A DNA stretch of 64,000 nt from Dasyornis broadbenti (lineage: Eukaryota; Chordata; Aves; Passeriformes; Dasyornithidae). The stretch spans positions 210,063 to 274,062 of the forward strand of contig VZRN01001146.1 in the NCBI GenBank assembly GCA_013397935.1. Reading direction: 5' to 3'. Each line of letters begins with the position of its first letter. Within the stretch, counting starts at the first letter, position 1. Position numbers and translations under genes: made by a program. The notes under the pieces are model-generated. The model worked only from the letters and a program-made list of their open reading frames with translations, did not search any database and was not told where the DNA came from. Shown one piece after another: positions 35,790 through 48,440 of the stretch.

Positions 35790-38700
35790 ATGCAGAGAGG
35801 AGGAATCTCATGGGGAAGGGTTTGGTTATGTATTGAGCATCCCAAATCTGCACTCATCGGGTAACCTAAACCAGCAGAACCACATGTGTGTGCATCTATG
35901 AAACAGCACCTCCACTTTCCTTTAATACAAAACTCCTCAACACCTGGGTGCTTCCATGTCATGAAATAAATGCTTGTAGAAAAAAAATTTACAGTCCCTC
36001 ACATGCATTAAATTTGTTTAAACACTTTTTCAAAGCAAGAGCCTTTTTATATCTTTCTTCTTTTTTCCCCTCCTCTCCTCTTTTAAATGGCGAGCTGTAT
36101 TTTATAATGGAGCGCCAGCTCTCCAGCGAGCCTCCATTCTTCCAGCCCTGACAGACTGTTTGTCAGCTAAACTCCCCTTGTCATGTATCCCCACCACTGC
36201 CAACTCATGCACGGAGACCTTCACTTTTACTGCTACCACTTGCACCCTGCGCAACCTTTGTCATTGATCACTGATCCAACCCAGTGCCCACATGTTCTTC
36301 AAGTGCCTACACAAGTAATGAGGTACTTGTGGTGTAAAATTAAACTGTCAACTGTCAGCGATTGATAACCACAGCGAGAGCTGACCTAGAACACCTGCAC
36401 CCGTGGCCAAGACAGGTGTGACACGTTTGATCGCTGAGCCCTACTAGTCAGCGTGACCTGACGGTGTCCCTCCATGGATTCTGCCCCTGACAGAGACGCC
36501 GTATTTCAGTCCCGGGTTTCCATTGCTGGTGAAGGAGCAGCCCCCTCCCCAGCCACCACAGAATCTCTCCTCCACTGCAGTGGCTGCAATATGAGCAACA
36601 CCAGATTTTGGTGATGACAGATATTTATGGCGGCGGAGCGTCTTTCTACCTCCCCATTTCGTTGTTCCTGCTTCTGGTTCCTCTTCACTCCAGCTTGGCA
36701 GCAGCCCCTACACTTATCAGCACTGTTCACCCCCTTTGTCAAAGTTTTTCTGAGGACCCCAGGGCTCAGTCAGGGTCTTCATTCCATAGGTGCATTGCTT
36801 TGGGAACAATGCTGAGTAGCATTTATGGTTATTTTTATAGTGCAAAGCCTCTGGCTCTGCTTCTGCGTCACTACATGGCAGGAGCACAGAGCTGAGCGTT
36901 GCTTTGGCATCGTTTGAGTAAACTCAGTCCGATGCTGTTGGGAGCACGGAATAGGAAATCTCCATCCCCCTTCTCATCCATTCCATCACTGCCATGAAGA
37001 AACACATCCCTCTTCTTCCAGCTCTAATTAATTTTATCTGTGTTACTGCACAATGTTTAGCCTTCAGTTCATATTTAAATGTTTTTACTCATAATTTTGA
37101 ACTATTAATTTTCATTTTAAGCAAAGAGGGGCTTTTAAGGCACACACTGTCTTTTAAAACCCCCTGAAACACATCAGAAAATAATGGCAGGAAGGTTTCT
37201 CCCCTCCCCTCCAACAGTTGCACTATATTAAGTTCATGTGATGAGAAGATAAAAATCTATTAACTTGCTGCTGACCTTATCGACACAAGGATCTCAGCAG
37301 ACATTACAGGAACCATATCTCTTCTGACTTTTACATCCAGAACCTCATGCACCAGCGTCCCAAACCAAATATAAAATCTTCATGATGAGTGAAACAGTGA
37401 CACATACTCCGACTCCGGTCCTGCCGGCTGGCAGGAGACACGGGGTCCTCTGGGGCCTGGGACCAGCCTCTACTTTCAATTTGACTTCAGGGGCAGATTT
37501 TTCACCATATGCTGCTGGGGGCTCTGAATCAAAACAGTTTCCATAGGACCATATGCTACAAGGCAAATGTGCTGGATACAGAAAGGCTTTCTGCTCCCCC
37601 ATATCACCATGATGTATTGCAAACATAATTAAAGGTGAGTAACGTGGGCGCTCCTGTTTGGGCTAATCATTCCTTTTTACAACTGAAGCCAGTACAAAAC
37701 AAACCAATTTTCAAATTAGACCAAAAGTCCATCTAAATACACATTGCTCACACACCTCCCACATTTCTGTGTATGCAGTAGACTCCTCCTCAGCAGACAG
37801 TAGCTCTAAAAAGGAAAAGATATAAGTTTTTCATTTTATTATTATTATTCAATTAAAGCAGAACAAGGACTCATACCTGTCTGTGATGCTTCTCCCATTT
37901 TAGCAATCAACGAAATGGGACCACCACAAGCACCATCACACTCCAGGTGCCAGAAGGCAGGGATCAGGTGATCTCCAAAAGGCAGCAAAGGTGTAGATGG
38001 CAGGCAGTCAGTGCCACCAGGATGGCAGCAGCATTTGCTGCCCCTCAGCTCTGCCTGCTGGTAAGCACTGGATTTCCAGGCCTTTAGAAATAAGCCTGCA
38101 CAGGTTGCCAGCAGGACTGCACCCCAAACAGCCCCTGGTTGGATTGTAGCAAATGAAACTAGAAGGTTGTGACACCAACCCGTGTGCACGTGGTTCGCCA
38201 GTGTCACCAACATCTAAATTTCAGGAGAATTGGTTCAATAGCATATTTAAGGGGATTTTGCTTGGACTGGGCCAACTCCACGGGTAGTTCAGATACAGCT
38301 CAGCAGGTCTAGTGTTACATACACCCATCACACACCAGAGGCAGGGCTCTGTGCCAGCAAAGCTCACCATCTCTCATCCCGCCAACATGGCCAGCACTCC
38401 ACCCAGCTCCTCCATGCTTCAGTTAAAACCTAGACCCCAACGCCAACAAATCACAAAACAGCCAGATGTTTTCAGAAGGCATCTGGGACTAAAGTGAGCT
38501 GCTCCCGAAGCCGCACAAGCGTGTGGCTGAGGCTGCAGAGCAGTTCCTGGTGACGAGTCAGTGTGTGCAGTTATCACCTCCTCACCAGGGAGGTGTCAGT
38601 GCCAAGCACAAGCAAGTTTTCTGGGACATCCCGTGACTCACGTCTCCTGACCTTACGCCCTGCTCCGGCCACCCACTGCAGAAGACGAGCTGCTGGGCCG

Positions 38701-39050
38701 GAGGGACCTGCGGTCTGACCCAGCACATCTGGTTTTATGTTTGGGAGTGTGCTCACGTAATTTTCTAGCAGTACCTGGAAAATCCTCAAGCGTGCTATTA
38801 ATTTGAAAGGCCAGTGTCCTTCCAAAGCTCCTGGCATGCCAACGGAAACCACTTGAGGAGCTCCAAGCTGGAGCAGTGCCCATGCCCCATCCCTCCCCAT
38901 GGCTCCAACCCCTCCACGTGTTTCACTCCAGAAAGCTCAGAGGAGCTCGTGGTTAAGACAAGGACTGGCCAAACCGCATTCTGTATCCCCATTTCAGCCC
39001 CCTGTGTTCCCCCATGATCTCTAGGAAAATAGTTTCATTTATGTGCTACC
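35790..39050. other. intergenic DNA, nothing assigned
   Basis: No gene recognised. A short (TTA)n-like run occurs at 37836-37850. The 37.05-37.15 kb part is AT-rich, and 38.55-38.95 kb is GC-richer with several overlapping frames on the minus strand (108, 76 and 64 codons), again typical of chance. Confidence 0.5.
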
Positions 39051-39059
39051 CCATTTACT

Positions 39060-39132
39060 CTTATTTTACAAGAGCAAATAGCAACACCCATCCCACAGAG
39101 GTGTTGGGAAGTGAATGAGGTGGTTAAACACG
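39060..39132 (+). repeat. MIR-like 3' fragment
   Basis: ATAGCAACACCCATCCCACA, then GAGGTGTTGGGAAGTGAATG and AGGTGGTTAAACAC, follows the MIR 3' region as I recall it (ATAATAGTACCTACCTCACA, then GGGTTGTTGTGAGGATTAAA and TGAGGTAATACA). The upstream TTATTTTACAAGAGCAAAT would correspond to the diverged 'TCTGTAAAATGGGGATAAT' region. The fragment is old and non-coding. Confidence 0.45.
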
Positions 39133-39139
39133 CCTAAGC

Positions 39140-41220
39140 CACATTCATATCACGAGTAATAAAAATACATTACAAATGCCTAACAATAAAGAAATAACAT
39201 GACTCAAGCCACTGCTGGTTGTGGTTGTGGTTTTGTGAAACAAAAAAAAAAATCTTACTGATGGGGAAAATTGCTGATGATTTGCTTCACAGAAAGAAAA
39301 AATAAACAAGTACAGTATAACACGGAACAAAGTTACAGTTTGATCGATGATGCTCTTTATATTAATAACCGATGCAGGGTGAAAAATTTGGATGTCAATT
39401 CAAATGTTTTCAGGGCTCAGAGATGGAACATAGAGCTCTGCATGCTGAATGCAGCAATCCTGACAGGAGTATTGCAAACAGCTCGTGTTCATCCACTCCA
39501 GGCACCAACATCTGATACTGGAATGGGAATTCACTGCATTTGCAAGCAAACCCTCACATTTTTATTGCGTATTCAGCTTTCTGTTGCTTTACTGCAAACA
39601 GAACCTCAAATTTGTGCACTAAAAGGAAAGTAGATATGCTCCTTCTCACCGATGCTCCCTGCAAGACACGCTGAGATCAGAGGCTGCAAAGCAGCCCAAG
39701 GAGAGATCAGTATGTGAAGTATGTCTGGAGCACCACATTCAGCTCACTCCAGCAAGCGCCATCGAGGAGAAATTAATGATATGTGGAAAGCTCATTCCAG
39801 ATGATCACAGTGACCAAAACTCTTGGACCTAGAGACTCTTATTTCTTTTTCCCCCCTGCACCCAGAGAGAATCCCTCTTGTTTTTATTCTAATCACAGAG
39901 CTGACTGGAAAACCAGAACTTCCCCAACCACCCAAGTGGAAGCAAAAGTGCTGATTTCAGAGCAATAAGGGCAAAACAGAACCCAGATCATGCACCTCCC
40001 AAACTGGGGTTTTGGAATCAAGAACAGTGCACACCTTCTGGCATCATAAACAGATACATAAAAGTAAAATTAAACAGCTAAACTCTTGAGTATTCCTTGG
40101 GACAAGAAAAAAGTCAGTAAGAAGTGACATCAAAGATCGGTTGTTTACATATTGGGGGACCTGTCTGCCCGTCTCTTCACATTGATTTTTACGGTACAAA
40201 AATATTATTTCAGTGACAAGGATGTAAACCTTATTCAAAACAGGATTTAAACCATATCCTGCGAGTGAGGCATCTCTTCAGATAGCCTGCCTGCACTTAC
40301 AGCATACCGAAGGCATGCTGATTTTCGTCTGCAGTGTTTGTTAAGAGGGTCACAATATCAGGAAGCAGGAGAAGGCTCATCAAAGCCTCGTTGCTCGCCT
40401 TCACCGCTCATCAGCTAGACAGTACCTTGTTTTTTAAAGCTGGGCGGAAATGCATCTCCAGTGACCCATTGTTAGAAACTTCCTTTTGTCTTTAAGTTTG
40501 CTGGAAGGAGTACGGGGCCCCTTTTAACTCTTTTCCAATAGGTAATTTCCCTTAATTAGGGCTCTCATTACAAGTGAGAATTTTTCAGACATGATTAAAG
40601 AAGCATCTTGTCTCTTTCCTATCGCCTCAAAAGGGGCATATTTTGATCTCCCAGCGTGTCTTGCAAACACAGATAAGCACAGGCACAGAGCTGGGAGATC
40701 ACAGTAGAAATTTGGCCTGCTCAGAAAGTTCATGTTTGGAACTCGGCATCCTCAGAGCTTCCCTCTGAAGCACAGGGTGTCAGAGCTGCCGCTGTCAGGG
40801 AGCAGGGGGCTCCTGGGGCGGGCAGGAAGCCGGGCAGATGGGACTGCAGAGCTGAGCTCCAGGGTGTTGGGAGCCATAGCTCCTTAAAAACCGCACGTGC
40901 GCTACACAAATCACCTTCCTGCATGAACCTGGGCTTCACTCCTTCAGAGCATCCTCTCCAAGCAGCCATTTTCTCAATATAAAAGGGCAGCTCCTACCTA
41001 TGCCCATGGGGTTTTAATAAAAAAAACTGAATATGGCCATTTTGGAGCACCCCTCAATGCATTTCCCCCAGTGGAACGTGTGAGAGATCTGATACGGAAC
41101 TTGCTGAACCAAAATCCTGCACTCACATAATGAGTTTGCTCTACAGGTGCAGCCCTCTGCCATCAATACCCCAAACACTGGCCCTGCTCTTGATGCCTTC
41201 TCAGCATCTGCTTTCCCAAC
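39140..41220. other. intergenic DNA; conserved-looking 40.26-40.65 kb
   Basis: No gene. The stretch 40260-40650 is free of repeats and keeps several CpGs (GCGAGTG, ACCGAAGG, CTCGTTGCTCGCC, GGGCGGAAATGC), suggesting a constrained non-coding element. The remainder is ordinary intergenic sequence with poly(A) near 39241. Confidence 0.4.
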
Positions 41221-41224
41221 AGGC

Positions 41225-41264
41225 GAAAATCTCCCACTGACTTCCAAGGCAGCTGGATTGGGCT
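41225..41264 (+). repeat. palindromic relic, 'CCCATTGACTTCAATGGG' type
   Basis: GAAAATCTCCCACTGACTTC, then CAAGGCAGCTGGATTGGGCT, is close to the remembered family text AAACTCCCATTGACTTCAAT, then GG.AGCTGGATTGGGCC. It belongs with the pieces at 5025-5087 and 49146-49215. Confidence 0.45.
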
Positions 41265-41265
41265 G

Positions 41266-41905
41266 GTATGTTAAAAATGCACTCAGGCTCTCGATAATAA
41301 TATTTACTTTTAATAAGCACGAGTGATAAACTCGTGGCCAAGTGTACTATTTTATAGAGTAACTATGGAGATGCAAGTTATTGTTTCCTTCTGTGAACCA
41401 ACCAAAAGCACCAAAACTCATGACAGCAAGAATATTAATTCACACTGGAAAAAAAAAATATACTTTGCAACCTTCACTTTATGGCATGGTCTTACTCTCA
41501 TTAATGACCTAGTATTTACACCCACATTGAGCACTAGTGAGCATTAGTCCGACAATAAAGAAGCAATAAGGAATTTTCCAAACATTAAAAACATTCCTAG
41601 TCTGTGAATCACCTACAGTCTGAGGTGTCACAAACATTCATCTCCGTATGTGTCACCCACAAACATCTGTCCCCTCTTCCCCTCGCACGAACACACATTC
41701 CATTCACCCACAGATACAATCAGGCTTTAATTTTATTTTTCTCACATAATGTTAATCAAGAGCTAAAAAGATAATTTCCTTCTACCACAAAGCAATTCCA
41801 CTTTGGTGGAACAAACTGTTATCTTAAGTTTCACAGAGCAATTGTTCAATAATTCCTGTTTGTGGCTCTATTCCAAATCCTTCAGAATAGCTCAGGCTGC
41901 CAACC
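41266..41905. other. intergenic DNA, AT-rich
   Basis: No gene, repeat or RNA recognised. Confidence 0.5.
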
Positions 41906-41911
41906 CTTCTT

Positions 41912-41954
41912 AAAAAAAAAAAAAAANTCTAAAAAAAAAAAAAAAAAAAAAAAA
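41912..41954. repeat. double poly(A) run with one ambiguous base
   Basis: Fifteen A (41912-41926), an N at 41927, TCT, then 24 A (41931-41954). The N is the only ambiguous base in the window. This is either a real interrupted A-run or an assembly artefact at a homopolymer. No retroposed body is recognised upstream. Confidence 0.9.
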
Positions 41955-41959
41955 TCACA

Positions 41960-44900
41960 ACAGAAGCCTAAAAGCACTTGCTGTCACTCAGGGGTTCAGT
42001 GGTGGCAGACTCGGCCATTTCTCAGAAGAAACTCCAGCTCTAAGACTCCGACACGCAGAAATGCACTGTCCGTTTGAAGACAATTGCCTGGAAATATATA
42101 AACTCCCAGACTGTGAATTTGTCGCAGCACTGGCCCTCCGAGATGGTGTTATCTTGGCTTGGTGAATTCAGTGAATTGGAAGCTCCATGAGGAAAAATAA
42201 TAAGAAGGATACTTGGCATTTCTGCAGTGTTTTCTACATGCAAAGCACAAAACGAGCTTCAAGCATTTAATGTTTATTAAAGACTGGGAGGGTGTTTTGT
42301 TGCGTGAAAGGAAACTGATAACGTGGATTTCTTCAGCAAAAGTAATAAAATGTTCTGTTTCCATGGAAAAAAAAATTAAAAATAATCAAAACAGCCCTTA
42401 GTCAGAAAGTACCCCGCATGTCAAAATCACAATTAATTTTAGCCCTTGATCTCACAGAGGAAGGGACAGTCATTTACTACAGCTCGTACAATGAGCACAA
42501 CAGGGCGCTGCCCTGCCCAGCGGTGGGAGCTACATCAGACAAATATTAGAGCAATATTAATCACCACAAGTGAAAGTGCAGCACCAAGCTGCCATTTCCA
42601 AGTCTCTGGGTCCAAGCCGAGTGAGGAATAGGGCAGGGAGGGAGGTCCAGGGACTCAGCCCGACAGGCACAGGGCACACGGAGCTGAAATCCCACCTGAC
42701 CTCCAAAGCATCCCAAAATAACCCAGCAATAACCTGGCCAGGCTTTTCCCAAGGGTTTGGCCGTGGTTTGCTCAGGGCACATCCCGTTGTTGATAACACC
42801 AGACTTGCCCAGCACCACACTTGCATCATGTTCAACCCCCAATACTAAAATAAGGAGTAAACAAGATGACATTTGCTCCAGAACGTTGATATCCACAAAG
42901 ATGATTTGCGTAAGTGGATCAACCACAATTTTTGGCTCCATTTAAAGGTTTCTTTAAAATGCTTCCACTTTAGTACAAACATACCTACCCAATGAAGTTA
43001 TTCTCACTCTAAAGCAGAGCAAAATTTAAGAATCAAGCTCAGACCTTCTTCTTGTAACCAAGAAAGGAAGAAAAAAACCAACCAAAACAAGCCCTCACCC
43101 CTTGGTTAGAGTAATACAGCAGGTTTTTTGGGCTACAATATACTGTTTTATCCAGTTTCTAAAATTTTTGCAATGAGAACAGAACAGAGAACAACCCAAC
43201 CATTCAGGAAAGATGCTCTCGAGGCAGAAGAGGGAAAACGAACAGACATAAAAAACCAGCAGCTGCAGAAGAGCTTGGCTGCATCCATACCTGCACTCTG
43301 CACAAAGGCAGTGAGGTTTATACAAGGCACAGCTGAAATGAAAACCCTGCTGCGGAGTTAAGCAGCTCTGGTCCCCCACCAGCCCAGAGCACTGGGGTTA
43401 TCTTACTCCCACTCCCAAAAAAAAGCCAAAACAAAACCCCACAAACACACTGCCATCAAAGATAGGCTCCAGGTTAGCCTTTTGACCTATTAGAGCTCAC
43501 AAATCAGATTAAATGCATAGAACCACCCCAACAAAAAGCATCAGCAAGAGCCTCTTTGCCGTGGTGTTAAAGGCCCATGGAAGAGAAACCAGCTGGGCTT
43601 TCCCACTGAGGGTGGATCATTCTCCAACCCATGTAGCTCTGCTATGGGACAAGGGGTTTCTCCTGTTGCCTGTCTGCTCTGGATGAAGCTCAACAGAAGC
43701 AAAACCAATAAGGACAGGAAGAGGGGAGATCACATATTGCATTTCTGACAATTCTGTCCTCAGCCATAGAGGTACAACATTAAGTAATTGTCAGGAGTGA
43801 AGATATTTGTTAATTCCTGTTCTCTCCCGCAGCTTGCCAGGCAAGCAGTGTTTATAAGGCCGGGTTCTTTGCACAAATCCTCACACAAATCTCACTGAGA
43901 TCAGCTGGGGTCCTACACAAGCTTCGCAGACCATCATATGCACTGGACATCACACTTTTCATTTCAAATCCAGGTCTGCACATTCAGTAGTTCACCTGTT
44001 CCACCCCAATCTCTCCTGGCGTAACATCCCTGACTTTCCAGGTGCCGTTCCCTTTAAGTTCCTTCTGGCTCACAGATGCAGGCACGGGAGAAGGGCCACC
44101 CTGGGCTAAAACACACATACAAGCACATGACTTAACACCCTGATCCTCCAGGATAAGCTATGAGCCTGTAAATCACCACACTTCCAGAAAACAATAGCCA
44201 CCTCTTGTTTAAATAAAACTGCACCTGCTACATTAACATACCACCGAACAATCTCTTTGTTTTTCGCCAGGCATCCAGGCTGAAGCCGCTCTGCTTCCTG
44301 ACCCATATACTGAGAGGGTATTCTTAGAAGGGGAGAGGGGTTTCACAGAGCGCACCAGTTTAGCGGTGATCACCTTCCTTCCTTCTTTTGTGCTTGGGAT
44401 ACGTGGTTTTGTTTAGCTTTCAACAGGTTTATTTCCATCACAGCTCTCCAAGACCTTGCAGCCCTTCTTTGGCAAACGTTGCCTCTTTTTGTTTCCTATC
44501 TTGGGCTATCACAAGCTCTGAACTGCTATTTGGGCCATTTCGAGTAATTTTTCAGGAGATTCTTCTCCCATCCAAAGAGTTTGGGCCAAGCAGGTGCCAG
44601 CTGAAAACCTCTTTGCCAAATGCTCAAACATTGCTGAATTGTTTTGCTCTTCCCCCCCAGCAAGTTAACTATGATGCCTGTTTCAAGTCTATCTCTCTCA
44701 ATGATTTTTTATTGATTGTGCTGGAACCCTCCTAAAGCGGAGTTATTTTGCTCAAATAATGTGCTCAGTTGTGATTGAAAAATGGGCTGTTGAAGAGGTT
44801 GGGTCATGGATGCAGGGAGCAATAAGTTTTGTGGAAGTAGGCGGCGGATACAAGAGCCAACTTCTCCGTTTCACAAAGAAACACAGTGTCTCCAGTGAGG

Positions 44901-45040
44901 AGCATGGATGAGGCATTGCTGGGCCAAAAAAAATCTTTTATTCCTGAATCCAAGCCCAAATCAAACCCAAATCTAGCCTGGCCAGTACATTTCTGCTTAG
45001 ATGTGCATCTCGAAACAAGCACCCTGCCTCCACTCTCATG
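41960..45040. other. intergenic DNA, nothing assigned
   Basis: No gene recognised. The 42561-42941 minus frame (126 codons) begins with a tidy hydrophobic stretch but has no family I know and overlaps frames on the other strand. A segment at 43887-43922 (AAATCTCACTGAGATCAGCT, then GGGGTCCTACACAAGC) weakly recalls the palindromic relics. Confidence 0.5.
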
Positions 45041-45044
45041 TCCA

Positions 45045-45225
45045 CCCACGGCCGGGATCGCTTCCACCAGCTTTCCAGGAACGTGGTGCCCGCTTCTCCT
45101 CGCATCCTCTTCCTGGACGCCTGCCCCACGCCACGCTTCCTGCTCGTCCCACACAGCTCTCAGCCGGATCCGGCACCTCCCAGTTCACGCAATCATTTCC
45201 ACTCTCGGCTGCGTGAAGCCAGGGA
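45045..45225. promoter_or_regulatory. CpG patch
   Basis: About fourteen CpGs in 180 bases within otherwise CpG-poor DNA, including GGCCGGGATCGC, GCCGGATCCGGC (45162-45173, a perfect palindrome) and CTCGGCTGCG. It is short of a classical CpG island. Several overlapping frames on both strands cross it, which reflects low stop density rather than coding. Confidence 0.25.
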
Positions 45226-47800
45226 ACTTTATGGGAGCCATGCTCCATGGCCCCTGTCAACAGTAACATCAAAGCTCCAGCCATTTAAAACTAGAGCTGA
45301 ACTTATAAAACAACATCTGGATTCACACCATCCTACACAATCGCAAGAATATTTGTCCTGCTCCTGCAGGCACTACTAGTGGGTTACTCCTCTTCCTTTT
45401 ATTCAAATTACAGCACTGAAGCCAGAGCATTGGGTGGCTTCTAGTGGAGCAGCTCAGAATTAAAGAGAGTCTGATCAAACTGCACTTCGAGGCACTATTT
45501 GGAGTTCCAGGTGAATCCTAGAAGCCAGGTTGCAAAGGTAGTCTCCCATGATTGACTGATTGACCACTCTGGCAACTGGGATTTCCTCTCATACAAACCA
45601 AAAAATCACGCAAGTCCACACCAGCACCTACCATGACTCTTTCATAAAAACAACAAATCTCTGCATGCCTCATCTACAAAGTGCCCAACCAGTCCACTCT
45701 CGTTATTGCGCCTTTCCAATCAATATATTAAATTACATTTTAAAAGCTTCCACATGGAAGGCATGACATTTCTCATAGTCCCATACAGAAAAAGAAATTA
45801 CCCTGAAAGCCAGGATAACCTCCTGGTCCCTCTACCAGCAAGATGTGTAACCATATACCAGGGAAACAGATGCCAGGTCTCCTGAAGATCTGCCTTGACC
45901 AGCACCTGCAGATCAGAGTGCCCAACTGGGGTGCAAAGCCCTGCTGTGCCTCATACCAGGACCTGCACAAAGATGGGAACCCCCAGTGTCTGCAGAGTTT
46001 CACCTCTGTGAGTCTCACCAGTGCTGAGGCTCAGTGGTGACAGCAGCCACCCGTGCAGGAGCTGTCACTGTGCCACAGAAAGGCCACCTGTGGGACAGCC
46101 AGGTGCTGGGAAGCGTTTGCAGCCCAGCAGCAGCTTGGGGGTCAGGAGGAACCAGTACATCTTACAATGAAGGGAAACCAAGCCAAGTTCTGGACCAGTC
46201 CCTTCCTGACACAGTGGCATTTGAAATATGGGTCAAGAACAAAGCACCCTGCTAATAACAGTTTGTTTCGTGCAGTGAAAAATGTGCAATATTGGGTTCA
46301 CAAGCTGAGTTCCAAACTGCCTGGCCATTTTCCCTTCAACTTTCCAAATTTATTGAAGTATGAGAGCTTGGCTCTCTTTAGCATGCTCAAGTTACTGACA
46401 CACCACTCGGCTGTGGAGACTCACATCCCCCATCTCTGCTGAGGGCAAAGGCAGCTCTTGCATGAGCACAAGCTGCCCGAGTTCAACATCTACCTGTGCA
46501 TCCACAGGACAGTTAATTCCTGCTGAGGCCTCAGTTACCAGCCTCCTTTTATTTTGCAGTGCTGGGGGCTTCTCTCCTACCTTGCCCCTTCCAAAAGCCA
46601 GTCGGCTTCATCACAGACCCTCCCAAAACCAGCTATTAACCCTGCAGGCATCTCTGGAACATTGATGCAGAGAAGCCATCACTGTCCCAAACCCACAAGG
46701 GTCAGAGGCACATTCTCATCACTGTTGGAGGTGAGAGAGATCCCTTCATCCTCATGGCAGGTGGTTGCCTGCTGACTGTAGATACATCCAACACCTGCCA
46801 AGCAGAGGGACCAGCTTGTGTCCCAAGGAGTAAAGAGAAAATAAAGGGGCAGGGAGGGCAGGGGGTGTCATTCAGCCTTGGAGCAAAGCCAAGAAGAAGC
46901 TCCACTTGCACCTTTGCCCCCACACCCTTCCCCTGCTCTAGTCACCAGAGACTACTTCTTCCCTTCCCTTTTATCAGTCAGGCTCACAGATTGAATGTTA
47001 TCAATTGACAGCTTTAAAGCTAAGGAATTGTATAAATTAAATACAGTCTGCAGCAAATATACTGAGGAGCTAGAATTTATATACGCACTAGATACGGGAG
47101 CTCTTAGTTATTACCCACTTAAGGCTATGGCACTGATGAATGGTAAGGCCACCCCATCCCTGAAGGCACTTTTCATTACCCACAGTATAGGAATATTGAG
47201 AGAGTGTGTGTATGTATCCAGCATGACTGCTCATTTCCATAGTTCTCCATCAGGTTTGCATTCAGTTTATAAAACAAAAAATTACTCCAGGGACACATTT
47301 CACTCATTCCAGAGCCCTTTCTCTCTCCCTCTCTCTACCCCAGCCCTTATCCTGCCTGCCTCTCTCCTTCTCCCAGCTCTGATACTGTAACAATGCCTTT
47401 AAATCTGACGGTGCTTATTAAATGAAACAACTTAATTACTATCAATATATAATGTTGTGTACTTCAGCCTCAACTGAGGCATCTGATCCCATTCTGCTCC
47501 TGACCTTTAATGGCCATCAAATCAAAGTAATTTTGGTCAGCTCAGTACAGCTCTGACACATGCCCAGGTCAGGAAGATGAAGGGACACTAATCTACCATG
47601 TTACCCTGCCCATTGTTTAATACCTTTTTCAATAGAATCTAATAACTGGAGAAATGCCAGTTTTCTGTCTAGTTTGGGTTAAAACCTCTTTCGCTGAAAA
47701 TAAATAATTATGGAACATTCTGAATAGCCCAGGGTTTACATAATTGGTGCCTCTTAGACAGAGCAATATACTCGCCTTTGAAGTTTGCAAGGAGAGGAAT
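45226..47800. other. intergenic DNA, nothing assigned
   Basis: No gene recognised. The stretch 46980-47240 is AT-rich and orderly, with ATCAATTGACAGC and TTTAAAGC words, and a 131-codon plus frame runs through it without any known domain. Confidence 0.45.
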
Positions 47801-47809
47801 TTAGGAATT

Positions 47810-48440
47810 CAAATCAGCGGCAGCGCTCCTGAGTGCGCTGCGCTCTCCATCTTGGAGGGGCCAGCGCCAAAGCAGGCTTAATTAAGGGAAGTGAAAACCA
47901 CTTTCGATTCACCAAGGTAACACAACAAGTGCATTGCTTCCTCTGAATTGAGGGGAAAATAGCAGGAATGCTTCCACTCAACGGCAGCTATTCTGCAGGC
48001 TGGGACTCGAGTCCTTCGGAGGGGAGGGGAGAAAAAGAAATCTACCATAAAATAACCAGTGACACAGCACCCCATGCATAAAGACAACAGGAGTGTTTAG
48101 GTTCAAGCATTACTAGTTACACATATTGTTGCCCTAGCGCTAAACAAAACAGGTTTTCCCATGCCAAAGCGAGGGATGCTGCCAGGAGAACGAGACACCC
48201 TGTCTGGATCGGACAAATAGCTTGACCTATCGACAGGGCAGCTGGATGCAGCAATATTTTATAGCAGGCTCACTTTGCTAATGCACTTGCACCAGGCTGC
48301 TCTCAAAGCGACCCGCGCTCCAGAAAAAGGAAAAACAGAAACAAACAACCTAGCTGCAGCACGAAAACGTCTCATCAAGGCGGGTACCAGCGCCTCTCCG
48401 GAAAACCAGCCCTGGCTGCATCAAATATAAGGGCAGGAAA
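47810..48440. promoter_or_regulatory. CpG-retaining, conserved-looking block
   Basis: CpGs are retained in GCGGCAGCGC, GTGCGCTGCGC, GCGACCCGCGC and AACGTCTCATCAAGGCGGG. The sequence is otherwise non-repetitive, with a YY1-like CCATCTTG at 47848-47855 and TTAATTAAG at 47878-47886. A constrained regulatory element is plausible. No open frame of note follows it. Confidence 0.3.

Noticed and set aside
42561..42941. 126-codon minus frame with a neat N-terminal part
   Set aside because: The first 40 codons look protein-like, but there is no known family, no supporting splice site, and overlapping frames exist on the plus strand.
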